Shown here piece by piece: positions 34,531 to 46,468 of a stretch of DNA of 64,000 bases. The translations under genes were made by a program, and so were the position numbers. Numbering within the stretch: position 1 is the first letter of the stretch; each line of letters opens with the position of its first letter. The stretch is from Variovorax sp. Sphag1AA (GTDB lineage Bacteria; Pseudomonadota; Gammaproteobacteria; Burkholderiales; Burkholderiaceae_C), in NCBI RefSeq assembly GCF_014192575.1, contig NZ_JACHYC010000001.1, positions 1,275,374 through 1,339,373 of the forward strand. Reading direction: 5' to 3'. Under the pieces are notes generated by a model that had not been told where the DNA came from, searched no databases, and saw only the letters and a program-made list of their open reading frames with translations.

Positions 34531-35097
34531 ATGCGTTTAATCCTACTCACCGCCGGCCTGCTGCTCGCGCTCTCGGTTCAAGCCGCGCCAATGCAGCGTC
34601 CGGACTTCGGCGACGACGCGGCCGAAGCACAGGTCGTGGACAAGACCCTGAAGGGTCAGTTCCAGCAAGTGCGCCAGACGGTCGTCGACCGCACTTCCGA
34701 TCTCGTGGTCACCACCATGGGTTTCCTTGGCGTTCCTTACCGCCGCGGTGGCAACACGGTTGAGACCGGTTTTGATTGCAGCGGTTTTGTCCGCGCGATG
34801 TACAACCAGACCGTCGGCCACCTGCTCCCCCGCCGCGCAGAAGAACAGGCCGCAGCCACCCAGAAGATCGACCGCAGCGACCTCAAGCCCGGCGACCTCG
34901 TCTTCTTCAACACGATGCGCCGCGCCTTCAGCCATGTCGGCATCTACGTCGGCGAAGGCAAGTTCATTCACTCACCGAAGCCCGGCGCCCAGGTTCGCGT
35001 CGAGGACATGAGCGGCAGCTACTGGCAGCGCCGCTTCAGCGGTGCGCGACGCGTCATCACGGCGCAGGACGACAACGCCAAGACTTCGGGCGACTGA
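34531..35097 (+). CDS. NlpC/P60 cell-wall endopeptidase
   Basis: A 188-residue exported cysteine peptidase. The signal peptide is MRLILLTAGLLLALSVQAA. The catalytic Cys is in VETGFDCSGFVRAMYNQ, the His in AFSHVGIYVGEGKFIHS, with the third polar residue nearby. Such enzymes cut D-Glu-meso-DAP type peptide bonds in peptidoglycan. ATG at 34531 is preferred; a GTG at 34507 in frame falls inside the promoter. A rho-independent terminator follows at 35116-35142, so it is a single-gene unit. Confidence 0.9.
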   Translation: MRLILLTAGLLLALSVQAAPMQRPDFGDDAAEAQVVDKTLKGQFQQVRQTVVDRTSDLVVTTMGFLGVPYRRGGNTVETGFDCSGFVRAMYNQTVGHLLPRRAEEQAAATQKIDRSDLKPGDLVFFNTMRRAFSHVGIYVGEGKFIHSPKPGAQVRVEDMSGSYWQRRFSGARRVITAQDDNAKTSGD

Positions 35098-35115
35098 CCC
35101 CGGAAGCCCCAAAAG

Positions 35116-35142
35116 AAAAACCCGCCATCGGCGGGTTTTTTT
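35116..35142. terminator. Rho-independent terminator, bidirectional
   Basis: AAAAACCCGCC-ATC-GGCGGGTTTTTTT: a perfect GC stem with a 3-base loop, flanked by an A run and a T run, 18 bases after the NlpC/P60 stop codon. It can end the rightward NlpC/P60 transcript and, read leftward, the pyruvate dehydrogenase operon. Confidence 0.9.
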
Positions 35143-35180
35143 GTTCCGGAAACCCTGCGGAACCGGCTTGGCCGGGCCGC

Positions 35181-35237
35181 TGGGGTTGCCCCCGGGAAGG
35201 GGGTGCCCGAGCTACACGTAGTGAGCGAGGCTGGGGG
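35181..35237. repeat. Intergenic GC-rich repeat element, copy 1
   Basis: A block with hairpin-forming CCCCC/GGGGG runs and the segment GAGCTACACGTAGTGAGC lies just downstream of lpdA. A degenerate copy in the opposite orientation occurs at 46402-46440 after folD (GCTCACTGCGTGTAGC and a CCCCTCCCG run). This suggests a dispersed intergenic element placed at gene ends, REP-like in style. Confidence 0.5.
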
Positions 35238-37061
35238 TCATTTCTTCCGCTGGGGCGGCACGTCGGTGCAGCTACCGTGCGCGATCTCCGCCGCCATGCC
35301 AATGCTCTCGCCCAGCGTCGGGTGCGGATGGATCGTCTTGCCGATGTCGACCGCGTCCGCCCCCATTTCAATGGCCAGCGCGATTTCACCGATCATGTCG
35401 CCCGCATGCGTGCCGACGATGCCGCCGCCGACGATGCGATGCGTCTCCGCGTCGAACAGCAGCTTCGTGTAGCCCTCGTCGCGCCCATTGGCGATGGCGC
35501 GGCCGGATGCCGTCCATGGGAACAGGCCCTTCTCGACCTTTACGCCCGTCGCCTTGGCCTGGTCTTCGGTCAGGCCGACCCAGGCCACCTCCGGATCCGT
35601 GTATGCCACGCTAGGGATCACGCGGGCATTGAAGGCAGCGCTCGCGAGTTCGTGATCGCCCTTCTGTTCGCCGGCAATCACCTCGGCCGCCACGTGTGCC
35701 TCATGCACCGCCTTGTGGGCCAACATCGGCTGCCCGATGATGTCGCCGATCGCGAAGATGTGCGGCACATTGGTCCGCATCTGCACGTCGACCGGGATGA
35801 AGCCGCGATCGTTCACCGCGACGCCGGCCTTCTCCGCGCCGATCTTCTTGCCGTTAGGGCTGCGGCCGACAGCTTGCAGCACGAGGTCGTAGACCTGTGG
35901 CTCCTTCGGTGCCTGCTCGCCCTCGAAAGTCACGCGAATGCCCTCCTTGGTCGCCTCGGCACCAACGGTCTTGGTCTTGAGCATGATGTTGTCGAAGCGC
36001 GGCGTGTTCATCTTCTGCCACACCTTGACCAGGTCGCGGTCTGCGCCCTGCATCAGACCGTCGAGCATTTCGACCACATCGAGGCGCGCACCCAGCGTCG
36101 AGTACACCGAGCCCATTTCGAGGCCAATGATGCCGCCGCCCAGGATCAGCATGCGCTTCGGCTCGATACCGAGCTGCAGCGCGCCGGTGGAATCAACGAT
36201 GCGCGGGTCGCCCTTCGGCATGAAGGGCAGCTGCACCGCCTGCGACCCCGCCGCAATGATGCAGTTGCGGAACTTCACGACCTGCGCCTTTCCGCTCACG
36301 TCCTTGCCATCGCCCGAGGTCTCCTGCACCTTGAGGTGGTACGGGTCGATGAATTCGCCGATGCCGCGCACGGTAGTGACCTTGCGCATCTTTGCCATGG
36401 CGGCGAGGCCGCCTGTCAGCTTGCCGACCACCTTGTTCTTGTGGGCGAGCAGCTTGGTGCGGTCGATCTTCGGATCGCCGTAGCTCACGCCCAGATCGGC
36501 GAAGTGCTTGACCTCGTCCATGACCGCTGCGACGTGCAGCAGCGCCTTCGACGGAATGCAGCCCACGTTGAGGCACACGCCGCCCAGCGTTGCGTAGCGC
36601 TCGACCAGCACGACCTTGAGCCCGAGGTCGGCCGCACGGAAAGCGCCCGAATAGCCGCCCGGGCCAGCGCCGAGCACCAGCACGTCGCATTCGACATCGA
36701 CGGGACCGCTGTAGGTCGATGCCACCGCCGGCGCAGCGGCAGGAGCTGGCGCACGCGCCGGCGCGGGTGCAGCCGCCGCGGGGGCCGGTGCAGGAGCCGG
36801 TGCGGGGGCAGCAGCTGCGCCCTCCACCGCATCGAGCGTCAGCACGACCGAGCCTTCGCTCACCTTGTCGCCGACCTTCACGGCCACGGCCTTCACCACG
36901 CCCGCGTGCGACGACGGAATCTCCATCGACGCCTTGTCCGATTCGACCGTGATGAGGGATTGCTCGACCTTGACCGTGTCGCCCGGCTTGACGAGCACCT
37001 CGATCACAGCGACTTCCGAGAAATCGCCGATGTCCGGCACTTTGACTTGTACTTCGCTCAT
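35238..37061 (-). CDS. lpdA: Dihydrolipoyl dehydrogenase (E3) with N-terminal lipoyl domain
   Basis: A 607-residue E3 subunit with an extra lipoyl domain at residues 1-80 (lipoyl Lys43 in [11 protein letters not shown]), then an Ala/Pro linker (about 82-115) and the flavoprotein. FAD motif [17 protein letters not shown], redox disulfide [16 protein letters not shown] motif [17 protein letters not shown] and the C-terminal HPHPTLGES His-Glu pair are present. It reoxidises dihydrolipoamide of E2. Lipoyl-fused E3 is known in several beta- and gammaproteobacterial and neisserial pdh operons. Last gene of the operon; its start overlaps the end of bph by 4 bases. Confidence 0.97.
   Translation of the reverse strand: MSEVQVKVPDIGDFSEVAVIEVLVKPGDTVKVEQSLITVESDKASMEIPSSHAGVVKAVAVKVGDKVSEGSVVLTLDAVEGAAAAPAPAPAPAPAAAAPAPARAPAPAAAPAVASTYSGPVDVECDVLVLGAGPGGYSGAFRAADLGLKVVLVERYATLGGVCLNVGCIPSKALLHVAAVMDEVKHFADLGVSYGDPKIDRTKLLAHKNKVVGKLTGGLAAMAKMRKVTTVRGIGEFIDPYHLKVQETSGDGKDVSGKAQVVKFRNCIIAAGSQAVQLPFMPKGDPRIVDSTGALQLGIEPKRMLILGGGIIGLEMGSVYSTLGARLDVVEMLDGLMQGADRDLVKVWQKMNTPRFDNIMLKTKTVGAEATKEGIRVTFEGEQAPKEPQVYDLVLQAVGRSPNGKKIGAEKAGVAVNDRGFIPVDVQMRTNVPHIFAIGDIIGQPMLAHKAVHEAHVAAEVIAGEQKGDHELASAAFNARVIPSVAYTDPEVAWVGLTEDQAKATGVKVEKGLFPWTASGRAIANGRDEGYTKLLFDAETHRIVGGGIVGTHAGDMIGEIALAIEMGADAVDIGKTIHPHPTLGESIGMAAEIAHGSCTDVPPQRKK
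36910..36953 (-). repeat. Lipoyl-site DNA repeat, lpdA copy
   Basis: About 44 bases around the lipoyl-lysine codon of lpdA are nearly the same as those in both lipoyl domains of aceF (38813-38856 and about 39157-39206); GACGACGGAATCTCCATCGA is shared exactly by the first two. The three copies in one operon may exchange by gene conversion. Confidence 0.7.
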
Positions 37062-37648
37062 TTGGACACCTTCAGTTTGAGTGTGAGAACGTCGACCGGT
37101 CCGGCCGAGTTCCGATCGAATTCACAGGCCGCGGCCACGCCGGCTTCGGCCACGTCGCGCGCCGAGCGCGCCTTGTCGTATGCGGCATGCATCGCGCCGA
37201 GTGCAAAGCTGCGGCCGGAGCCGATGCTCCAGAACTGCTTGAACTCGAAGACCTCGCGATAGCTGTAGACGCCGTAGATCCCGCTCGAGTTGGCCATCAG
37301 CATCGTGAACTGGCTCGACTCGTAGGGCTCGTGTTCGTCTTCCTTGGTCTGCAGGTAGAACGAGTCCTTCAGCACCGGATGCAGGCGCGTGAAGGTGTGA
37401 AAGATCTCGTCCTTGCTGCCGAAGTGCAGCGAATCCACCGGCTGCGCCGCGAGCGCATGCTGAAGCACCAGGTAATGCGCTGCGGCGCCGGCCATCGCAA
37501 AGATGGTCTGGCCGGCCGCGTCGTTGACCATGAAAAGCTTCCGGTTCGCCTCGGCGTTGAACGACAAGCGCGTGTCGCCAAACGTCACCAGCGAATCGGC
37601 AGCCATCACGACCTGACCGCCTTTGCGGACGGCCACGACGGTGGTCAT
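37058..37648 (-). CDS. bph: Proteasome-like Ntn peptidase (betaproteobacterial proteasome homologue)
   Basis: A 196-residue N-terminal-nucleophile hydrolase of the proteasome/HslV fold. After Met removal the protein begins [18 protein letters not shown], giving Thr1 and Asp17 as in proteasomal beta subunits. A Lys at mature position 36 (NRKLF) seems to replace Lys33 after a 3-residue shift. [20 protein letters not shown] and [16 protein letters not shown] match the Ser129/Asp166 region. It fits the family called BPH; HslV itself and Anbu are alternatives, but the position in the pdh operon (overlapping aceF and lpdA by 4 bases each) is distinctive. No AAA+ partner is adjacent. Confidence 0.82.
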   Translation of the reverse strand: MTTVVAVRKGGQVVMAADSLVTFGDTRLSFNAEANRKLFMVNDAAGQTIFAMAGAAAHYLVLQHALAAQPVDSLHFGSKDEIFHTFTRLHPVLKDSFYLQTKEDEHEPYESSQFTMLMANSSGIYGVYSYREVFEFKQFWSIGSGRSFALGAMHAAYDKARSARDVAEAGVAAACEFDRNSAGPVDVLTLKLKVSK

Positions 37649-39306
37649 AGGATGATTCGGCGGTAGTCTGCGAGGACCTGCCCAAGGTATGCATTGAACC
37701 GGGCAGCCGCGGCGCCGTCGATGACACGGTGGTCGTACGACAGCGACAGCGGAAGCGTCAGGCGCGGCACGAACTGCTTGCCGTCCCAGACCGGTTTCAT
37801 CTGGCCCTTGGAGAGGCCGAGGATCGCCACTTCGGGTGCATTGATGATCGGCGTGAAGTGCGTGCCGCCGATGCCGCCGAGCGAGCTGATCGAGAAGCAG
37901 CCGCCCTGCATGTCGGCCGAGCCGAGCTTGCCGTCGCGCGCCTTCTTGGCGAGTTCGCCCATCTCCTGGCTGATCTGGATGATGCCCTTCTTGTCGGCGT
38001 CCTTGAGCACCGGCACCACGAGGCCGTTGGGCGTGTCCGCCGCGAAGCCGATGTTGTAGTACTGCTTGTAGACGAGCGTGTCGCCATCGAGGCTGGTGTT
38101 GAACTCGGGGAACTTCTTGAGCGCCGAGACCACCGCCTTGATGACGAAGGCCAGCATCGTGACCTTGACGCCCGACTTCTCGTTCTCCTTGTTGGTGGAG
38201 ACGCGGAAGGCTTCGAGTTCGGTGATGTCCGCTTCGTCGTTGTTGGTGACGTGCGGGATCATCACCCAGTTGCGGTGCAGGTTCGCGCCGCTGAGCTTCT
38301 TGATGCGCGACAGGTCCTTGCGTTCGACGGTTCCGAACTTCGTGAAGTCGACCTTCGGCCACGGGATGAGACCCAGCGCCGCGCCATCTCCGCCGCCGGC
38401 CGGCGCCTTGGCGCCCGCAGCTTTGGTGCTGACCGCGCCGCTCATCACGGCCTTGGTGAAGCTCTGGACGTCTTCCTGCGTGATGCGGCCCTTGGGGCCG
38501 CTACCCTTCACTTCGTCGAGCGGCACGCCGAGTTCGCGTGCGAACTTGCGTACGGAAGGCGATGCATGCGGCAGCTTGCCGCTGGGCGCGACGGTCGGAT
38601 CATGCGGAGCCGGTGCGACGGCAGATGCCGACGGCGCTGCGGCCGGTGCGGGCGCCGACGCGGTCGCAGGTGCAGGCGCTGCTGCAGCCTGGGCAGGCGC
38701 CGGGGCCAAAGCGGCCGCGCCGCCGCCAGAGCCTTCGATCACAGCAATCAGGTCGCCGATGTTGACCGTGTCGCCAACCTTGACCTTCAGTTCCTTGAGC
38801 ACGCCGGATGCTGACGACGGAATCTCCATCGAGGCCTTGTCCGATTCGACGGTGATCAGCGACTGCTCTTCCTTGATGGTGTCGCCGGGCTTGACCAGCA
38901 CCTCGATCACCGCGACATCCTTGAAGTCGCCGATGTCGGGCACCTTCACATCGATCGGGCCCGCAGCCGCCGCCGGGGCGGGTGTAGCCGCAACTGGCGC
39001 AGCCGCGGGAGCGGGCGCTGCAGTGGCAGGCGCCGCCGCGGCCGGTGCGGGTGCTGCGGCGGCCGCACCTTCGGCCTCCAGCACCAGCACCACGGAGCCT
39101 TCGCTCACCTTGCTGCCGACCTGGACCTTGAGTTCCTTCACCACGCCGGCCTGGCTCGACGGGATCTCCATCGAGGCTTTGTCCGACTCCACCGTGATCA
39201 GCGACTGCTCGGCTTTGACCGTATCGCCGACCTTCACCAGCACTTCAATGACGGCGACTTCATCGAAATCGCCGATGTCCGGCACCTTGACTTCCACTGT
39301 AGCCAT
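37645..39306 (-). CDS. aceF: Dihydrolipoamide acetyltransferase (E2), two lipoyl domains
   Basis: A 553-residue E2 subunit of pyruvate dehydrogenase. Two lipoyl domains (Lys43 and Lys157, both in [13 protein letters not shown]) are separated by Ala/Pro linkers, then an E1/E3-binding domain ([20 protein letters not shown]) and the catalytic domain ending with the active-site [17 protein letters not shown]. It transfers acetyl groups from lipoamide to CoA and forms the complex core. Its stop overlaps the bph start by 4 bases. The long Ala/Pro tracts are normal flexible linkers, not errors. Confidence 0.97.
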   Translation of the reverse strand: MATVEVKVPDIGDFDEVAVIEVLVKVGDTVKAEQSLITVESDKASMEIPSSQAGVVKELKVQVGSKVSEGSVVLVLEAEGAAAAAPAPAAAAPATAAPAPAAAPVAATPAPAAAAGPIDVKVPDIGDFKDVAVIEVLVKPGDTIKEEQSLITVESDKASMEIPSSASGVLKELKVKVGDTVNIGDLIAVIEGSGGGAAALAPAPAQAAAAPAPATASAPAPAAAPSASAVAPAPHDPTVAPSGKLPHASPSVRKFARELGVPLDEVKGSGPKGRITQEDVQSFTKAVMSGAVSTKAAGAKAPAGGGDGAALGLIPWPKVDFTKFGTVERKDLSRIKKLSGANLHRNWVMIPHVTNNDEADITELEAFRVSTNKENEKSGVKVTMLAFVIKAVVSALKKFPEFNTSLDGDTLVYKQYYNIGFAADTPNGLVVPVLKDADKKGIIQISQEMGELAKKARDGKLGSADMQGGCFSISSLGGIGGTHFTPIINAPEVAILGLSKGQMKPVWDGKQFVPRLTLPLSLSYDHRVIDGAAAARFNAYLGQVLADYRRIIL

Positions 39307-39352
39307 ATCGTGTCTCCCGCCCTAGGGCGCAGTAGGTTGTTGGTTGGTTGTT

Positions 39353-42067
<2,715 letters not shown>

Positions 42068-42272
42068 GCTTGTCTCCTTTTTGAGGGGGTTGTGGCAGTA
42101 ATTTAGTGCCGGATTGGCGGTGCGGCGGGAGTTTCTCACAGAAATTCGGCAATTTCAAATAGTGCGTGACGTTTTCTTATTACGAAATTCACCAATGAAA
42201 CTTCGGGGTAGTTTTCGCGAGTTTTCCCTTCCGACATCGTCATTGAATGGACCAGTTGACACCCCGCCCGAA

Positions 42273-42284
42273 AGGTGATCACCT
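42273..42284. promoter_or_regulatory. Perfect 12-bp palindrome before the histidine kinase gene
   Basis: AGGTGATCACCT lies 11 bases before the ATG of the kinase gene, in the region shared with the divergent pdh operon. TTGACA at 42256-42261 is a possible -35 upstream. The palindrome may be an operator; it also contains the only GGTGA-like ribosome site, which would be unusually distant. Confidence 0.35.
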
Positions 42285-42295
42285 AAACTCGACTG

Positions 42296-44839
42296 ATGCC
42301 CTTTTCCTCCCCGATCGCGGTCGCCCGCAGCGCGGTCCACGCATCGCCGCTTTCATGGTGGCGCCGTTGGTGGCGCCGGCAGACGCCCATGCTGCAGGAC
42401 GCGGTGGCGATGCTCGCGCCGCTCGCCGCCGTGCTGCTCTTTCTCGCGGCCATCGTGTCGGCCTTCTGGTATCTGCGCGCGGAGGAAATGGAGCGCGTGC
42501 AGGAGTCCGTCAAGCGCGACGTCGAGTACGCGCAACAGCGCGTGCGCATGCGCTTGCTCGAGCGGCAGGAGCAGCTTTCCCGCTTGGCGCGCGATGCGTC
42601 GAATCGAGAGATCGACGTCGCAGAGTTCACGAGCCGCGCCGAATCGCTGGTCAGCCAGTTTCCCGAACTCCAGGCCGTGACCTGGATCGACGATCGCCGT
42701 CGGGTAAAGGCGAGCTATGCGGCGCCGAGCGTTCATCCTGCGCAGCAACGCGCAAACGGCGAAGTACTGCGGCCCGGCGACACGGAAAGCAGCTATGCCT
42801 TGGCACGCGAGCTCGGGCAGTTGGTTTACTCGCAGCCCCTGGCGGGCGGCGACCCCGCTCCGATGCTGCAGCTCCACATCCCGATGTTCGATCAGGGGCT
42901 GTTCGCGGGCACGCTTCTCGGCGAGTTCTCCGTCGACGGCCTGCTGCGCTACGGCATGCCGGCGGAGGTTTCCGCGCGCTACGCGGTGTCGCTTCTCGAT
43001 GGCAAGGGCGGCCTGATCGCTGGGAACACCGTCGCCAATCCGAAAGGCGCCCGCAACCGCCTGCTGCCGTGGGCGGTTCATACCAACGAATATGAAGTTC
43101 CGGTGTCCCCAGTCGGCAACGGACTGGTGCTGCGCGCGCAGGCCTATCGAACCTCGCAAGGGGTGGTTGGCAACGGCCTCTTCTGGCTGGTCGGCGCGCT
43201 CAGCGTCCTGACGAGCTGGATGCTGATCGGCACCTGGCGCCACACGCGGCGTCGCCTGCAGGCGCAGCAGGCATTGGTGGCGGAAACCAACTTCCGTCGC
43301 GCGATGGAAAACTCGATGCTCACCGGCATGCGCGTGCTCGACCTCGAAGGCCGGATCACCTACGTGAACGCTGCTTTCTGTGCGATGACCGGCTGGAGCG
43401 AAAACGAGCTCGTCGGCCAGACGCCTCCCTTCCCCTACTGGCTCGAATCGGACCGCGAAGTCATGAACGAGCGGCTCGAAGAAGAACTGCACGGCCGTGC
43501 CCTGCCAGGCGGATTCCAGGTGCGCGTGAAGCGCAAGAACGGCAGCGTCTTCAACGCGCGGCTGTACGTCTCGCCGCTGATCGATGCGCGCGGCCACCAG
43601 ACGGGCTGGATGACCTCGATGACCGACATCACCGAGCCGACCCGCATCCGCGAGCAGCTGTCCGCCTCCTACGAGCGCTTCACCACCGTCCTGGAAGCGC
43701 TGGACGCCTCGGTGTCGGTCGCGCCGCTCGGCAGCGAAGAACTGGTGTTCGCGAACAAGCTCTATCGCCTCTGGTTCGGGTCCAACACCGTCGGCCACCT
43801 GAACATGGTGGCGCAGGCTGGTGTCCCGGCTTCGCATGCCCGCGACGAAGAACTCGACGACGTGGACCCCTTCGCCGGACTGCCGATCGACCAGCTCACC
43901 GCGGCCCAGCCGGCCAACAACGAGATCTTCGTGCCCGAGCTCGGCAAGTGGCTGGAGGTGCGTTCGCGCTACCTGACCTGGGTCGACGGCCGCCTCGCGC
44001 AACTCGTGATCGCGACCGACATCACGCCGCGCCGCGACGCAGAGGACCTTGCCGCGGCACAGGCCGACCGCGCGCACGCCGCGAGCCGCCTGATCACGAT
44101 GGGCGAAATGGCTTCCAGCGTGGCGCATGAACTCAATCAGCCGCTGACCGCCATCTCCAACTACTGCAACGGGATGATGTCGCGGATCAAGGGCAACCAG
44201 ATCGACTCGGACGCGCTGCTGGCGGCGCTCGACAAGACCTCGAAGCAAGCCCAGCGCGCGGGCCAGATCATCCAGCGCATCCGCTCCTTCGTGAAGCGCA
44301 GCGAGCCCAACCGGACGCCTGCCGAAGTGGCCATGATGGTCAGCGAAGCGGTCGAGCTGGCCGGGATCGAGTTGCGCCGCCGCAACGTGCGCCTGAATCA
44401 CTACGTTGCCGCTCGCCTGCCGGTCTTGCGGGTCGATCCGATCCTAATCGAGCAGGTCATGGTCAACCTGCTGAAGAACGCCGCCGAATCCATCGACCTC
44501 GCCAATCGTCCGCTGGCACGCCGCAGCGTGGAGCTGCGTGTGCTCCCGAAGATCATTGATGGCCACAACGCCGTCGAGTTTTCCGTTCAGGACACCGGCA
44601 TGGGCCTGTCGCCCGAAGTCATGGACCGGCTGTACGAAGCTTTCTTCTCCACCAAGCCCGAAGGCATGGGCATCGGGCTCAACCTCTGCCGCACGATCGT
44701 CGAGTCGCACCGTGGCCGAATGCAGGCGGAGAACATCTACAATGGTCCGGATGTGGTCGGATGCCGTTTCTCCTTCTGGATACCGGTGTTAGACGCTATC
44801 GATTCAGTAGCAAGCAACGAGGCGAAGGTACCTGCATGA
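42296..44839 (+). CDS. PAS-containing sensor histidine kinase
   Basis: An 847-residue membrane kinase. One span near residue 45 (LAPLAAVLLFLAAIVSAFWY), a periplasmic sensory region (about 60-290), a second span near 300 (FWLVGALSVLTSWMLIGTW), two PAS regions (ENSMLTGMRVLDLEGRITYV; TTVLEALDASVSVAPLGSEE), then the H-box with His611 (MASSVAHELNQPLTAISNY), N-box NLLKNAAESID and G-boxes DTGMGLS and GMGIGLNLC. The kinase core is of the FixL/DctB-like type. It overlaps the response regulator by 4 bases. The signal is unknown; being divergent from pdh, it may respond to carbon or redox state. Confidence 0.9.
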   Translation: MPFSSPIAVARSAVHASPLSWWRRWWRRQTPMLQDAVAMLAPLAAVLLFLAAIVSAFWYLRAEEMERVQESVKRDVEYAQQRVRMRLLERQEQLSRLARDASNREIDVAEFTSRAESLVSQFPELQAVTWIDDRRRVKASYAAPSVHPAQQRANGEVLRPGDTESSYALARELGQLVYSQPLAGGDPAPMLQLHIPMFDQGLFAGTLLGEFSVDGLLRYGMPAEVSARYAVSLLDGKGGLIAGNTVANPKGARNRLLPWAVHTNEYEVPVSPVGNGLVLRAQAYRTSQGVVGNGLFWLVGALSVLTSWMLIGTWRHTRRRLQAQQALVAETNFRRAMENSMLTGMRVLDLEGRITYVNAAFCAMTGWSENELVGQTPPFPYWLESDREVMNERLEEELHGRALPGGFQVRVKRKNGSVFNARLYVSPLIDARGHQTGWMTSMTDITEPTRIREQLSASYERFTTVLEALDASVSVAPLGSEELVFANKLYRLWFGSNTVGHLNMVAQAGVPASHARDEELDDVDPFAGLPIDQLTAAQPANNEIFVPELGKWLEVRSRYLTWVDGRLAQLVIATDITPRRDAEDLAAAQADRAHAASRLITMGEMASSVAHELNQPLTAISNYCNGMMSRIKGNQIDSDALLAALDKTSKQAQRAGQIIQRIRSFVKRSEPNRTPAEVAMMVSEAVELAGIELRRRNVRLNHYVAARLPVLRVDPILIEQVMVNLLKNAAESIDLANRPLARRSVELRVLPKIIDGHNAVEFSVQDTGMGLSPEVMDRLYEAFFSTKPEGMGIGLNLCRTIVESHRGRMQAENIYNGPDVVGCRFSFWIPVLDAIDSVASNEAKVPA

Positions 44840-45465
44840 GTTTGATTCCCAAGAAGGGCACGGTCTATGTCGTTGATGACGACGAAGCGGTTCGTGATTC
44901 GTTGCAATGGCTGCTCGAAGGCAAGGACTACCGGGTCCGCTGCTTCGATTCGGCCGAGTCGTTCCTCTCCCGCTACGACCCCCGAGAAGTCGCCTGCCTG
45001 ATCGTCGACATCCGCATGGGCGGAATGTCCGGCATCGAATTGCAGGACAGGCTGATCGAACGCCGCTCGCCCCTGCCCATCGTGGTCATCACCGGCCACG
45101 GCGATGTGCCGATGGCCGTCGACAGCATGAAAAAGGGCGCGATGGATTTCATCCAGAAGCCCTTCAACGACGAAGCGCTGGTCGCGCTGGTCGAGCGGAT
45201 GCTCGAACACGCCCGTGGCGCCTTCGCCCAGCATCAGCAGTCCGCCAGCCGCGACGCGCTGCTGTCCAAGCTCACCGGCCGCGAAGCGCAAGTGCTGGAA
45301 CGCATCGTCGCAGGCCGACTCAACAAGCAGATCGCCGACGACCTCGGCATCAGCATCAAGACGGTCGAGGCGCACCGCGCCAACATCATGGAAAAGCTCA
45401 ACGCGAACACGGTGGCCGATCTGCTGAAGATCGCTCTCGGCCAGGCGGCCCCCGCCAAGGCCTAG
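44836..45465 (+). CDS. FixJ/LuxR-type response regulator
   Basis: A 209-residue response regulator. The receiver has [13 protein letters not shown], phosphorylation Asp58 ([13 protein letters not shown]), Thr in [13 protein letters not shown] and Lys in FIQKPFND. The C-terminal LuxR/FixJ helix-turn-helix is [20 protein letters not shown] followed by [16 protein letters not shown]. It is translationally coupled to the upstream kinase and followed by a terminator, so the two form one unit. Targets are unknown; the adjacent divergent pdh promoter is a natural candidate. Confidence 0.92.
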   Translation: MSLIPKKGTVYVVDDDEAVRDSLQWLLEGKDYRVRCFDSAESFLSRYDPREVACLIVDIRMGGMSGIELQDRLIERRSPLPIVVITGHGDVPMAVDSMKKGAMDFIQKPFNDEALVALVERMLEHARGAFAQHQQSASRDALLSKLTGREAQVLERIVAGRLNKQIADDLGISIKTVEAHRANIMEKLNANTVADLLKIALGQAAPAKA

Positions 45466-45493
45466 CGCCCGGCCGACCACCCTCTCGCACCCA

Positions 45494-45516
45494 CGCCTGC
45501 GCAAGCGGGCGTTTTT
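45494..45516 (+). terminator. Rho-independent terminator after the two-component pair
   Basis: CGCCTGC-GCAA-GCGGGCG followed by TTTTT: a 7-bp stem (one G-T pair) with a GNRA-type tetraloop, 28 bases after the response regulator stop and 20 bases before folD. It separates the two-component operon from folD. Confidence 0.8.
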
Positions 45517-45536
45517 ACTTGGAAGACAGGAAAACG

Positions 45537-46388
45537 ATGACAGCCCAACTGATCGACGGCAACGCGCTGTCCCGAAAAATCCGCACCGAGGTTTCCGGCC
45601 GCATTGCCGCGCTCAAGGCGAGCGGCGTCCAGCCGACCCTTGCGATCGTGCTTGTCGGCGACGATCCGGCAAGCCAGGTCTACGTCAAGCACAAGGTCAA
45701 CGACAGCAGCGAAACGGGGCTCACCGCGAACCTGGAGCGCTATCCGGCGACCATGACCGAAGCCGAACTGCTGGCGCGCATCCACGCGCTCAACAACGAT
45801 CCCAAGGTGCACGGCATCCTCGTGCAATTGCCATTGCCGCCGCACATGGACAGCCATCGCGTCATCGAGGCGATCTCTCCTGCCAAGGACGTGGACGGCT
45901 TCCACGTTGCAAGCGCCGGCGCACTCATGGTCGGTCAGCCGGGCTTCTGGCCCTGCACGCCGCACGGCTGCATGAAGATGCTCGAATCGATCGGCTACGA
46001 CCTGCGCGGCAAGCATGCGGTCGTCATCGGCCGCAGCAACATCGTGGGCAAGCCAATGGCGATGATGCTGCTGGCCAAGAACGCCACGGTCACCATCTGC
46101 CACAGCGCGACGAAGGATCTCGGCGCCATCACGCGGCAGGCTGACGTGGTGGTCGCAGCGGTCGGCAAGCGCAACATCCTGACGGCGGACATGGTCAAAC
46201 CCGGTGCGGTCATCATCGACGTCGGCATGAACCGCAAGGAAGACGGCAAGCTCGCGGGCGATGTCGATTTCGAAGGCGTCAAGGAAGTCGCAAGCTGGAT
46301 CACGCCAGTACCGGGCGGTGTCGGCCCCATGACCCGCGCGATGCTGCTCGCCAACACTCTTGAAGCCGCCGAACGCGCCGCAAGATAA
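45537..46388 (+). CDS. folD: Methylene-THF dehydrogenase / methenyl-THF cyclohydrolase
   Basis: A 283-residue bifunctional folate enzyme. The conserved blocks are present: [20 protein letters not shown] (with the catalytic Lys in YVKHK), [41 protein letters not shown] for NADP binding, and [17 protein letters not shown]. It interconverts methylene-, methenyl- and formyl-tetrahydrofolate in the cytoplasm. ATG at 45537 with GACAGG upstream. Its transcription may begin just after the terminator at 45494-45516. Confidence 0.97.
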   Translation: MTAQLIDGNALSRKIRTEVSGRIAALKASGVQPTLAIVLVGDDPASQVYVKHKVNDSSETGLTANLERYPATMTEAELLARIHALNNDPKVHGILVQLPLPPHMDSHRVIEAISPAKDVDGFHVASAGALMVGQPGFWPCTPHGCMKMLESIGYDLRGKHAVVIGRSNIVGKPMAMMLLAKNATVTICHSATKDLGAITRQADVVVAAVGKRNILTADMVKPGAVIIDVGMNRKEDGKLAGDVDFEGVKEVASWITPVPGGVGPMTRAMLLANTLEAAERAAR

Positions 46389-46401
46389 CAATCACCCCGT
46401 T

Positions 46402-46440
46402 GCTTGCTCACTGCGTGTAGCCGCCTCCCCTCCCGAACGG
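46402..46440. repeat. Intergenic GC-rich repeat element, degenerate copy 2
   Basis: GCTTGCTCACTGCGTGTAG followed by a C-rich run resembles, in reverse orientation, the element at 35181-35237. Both sit just after the last codon of a gene (folD here, lpdA there). The copy is shorter and has several differences. Confidence 0.4.
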
Positions 46441-46468
46441 TCTTCGCTACGCTCGACCTGGACTAGAT

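Noticed and set aside
34776..37262. An 828-residue open frame opposite lpdA
   Set aside because: Covers the terminator and lpdA on the other strand, with His/Arg/Leu-rich sequence typical of a codon shadow.
42256..42290. TTGACA plus TAAACT considered as the kinase promoter
   Set aside because: Spacing of 22 bases is too long for sigma70.
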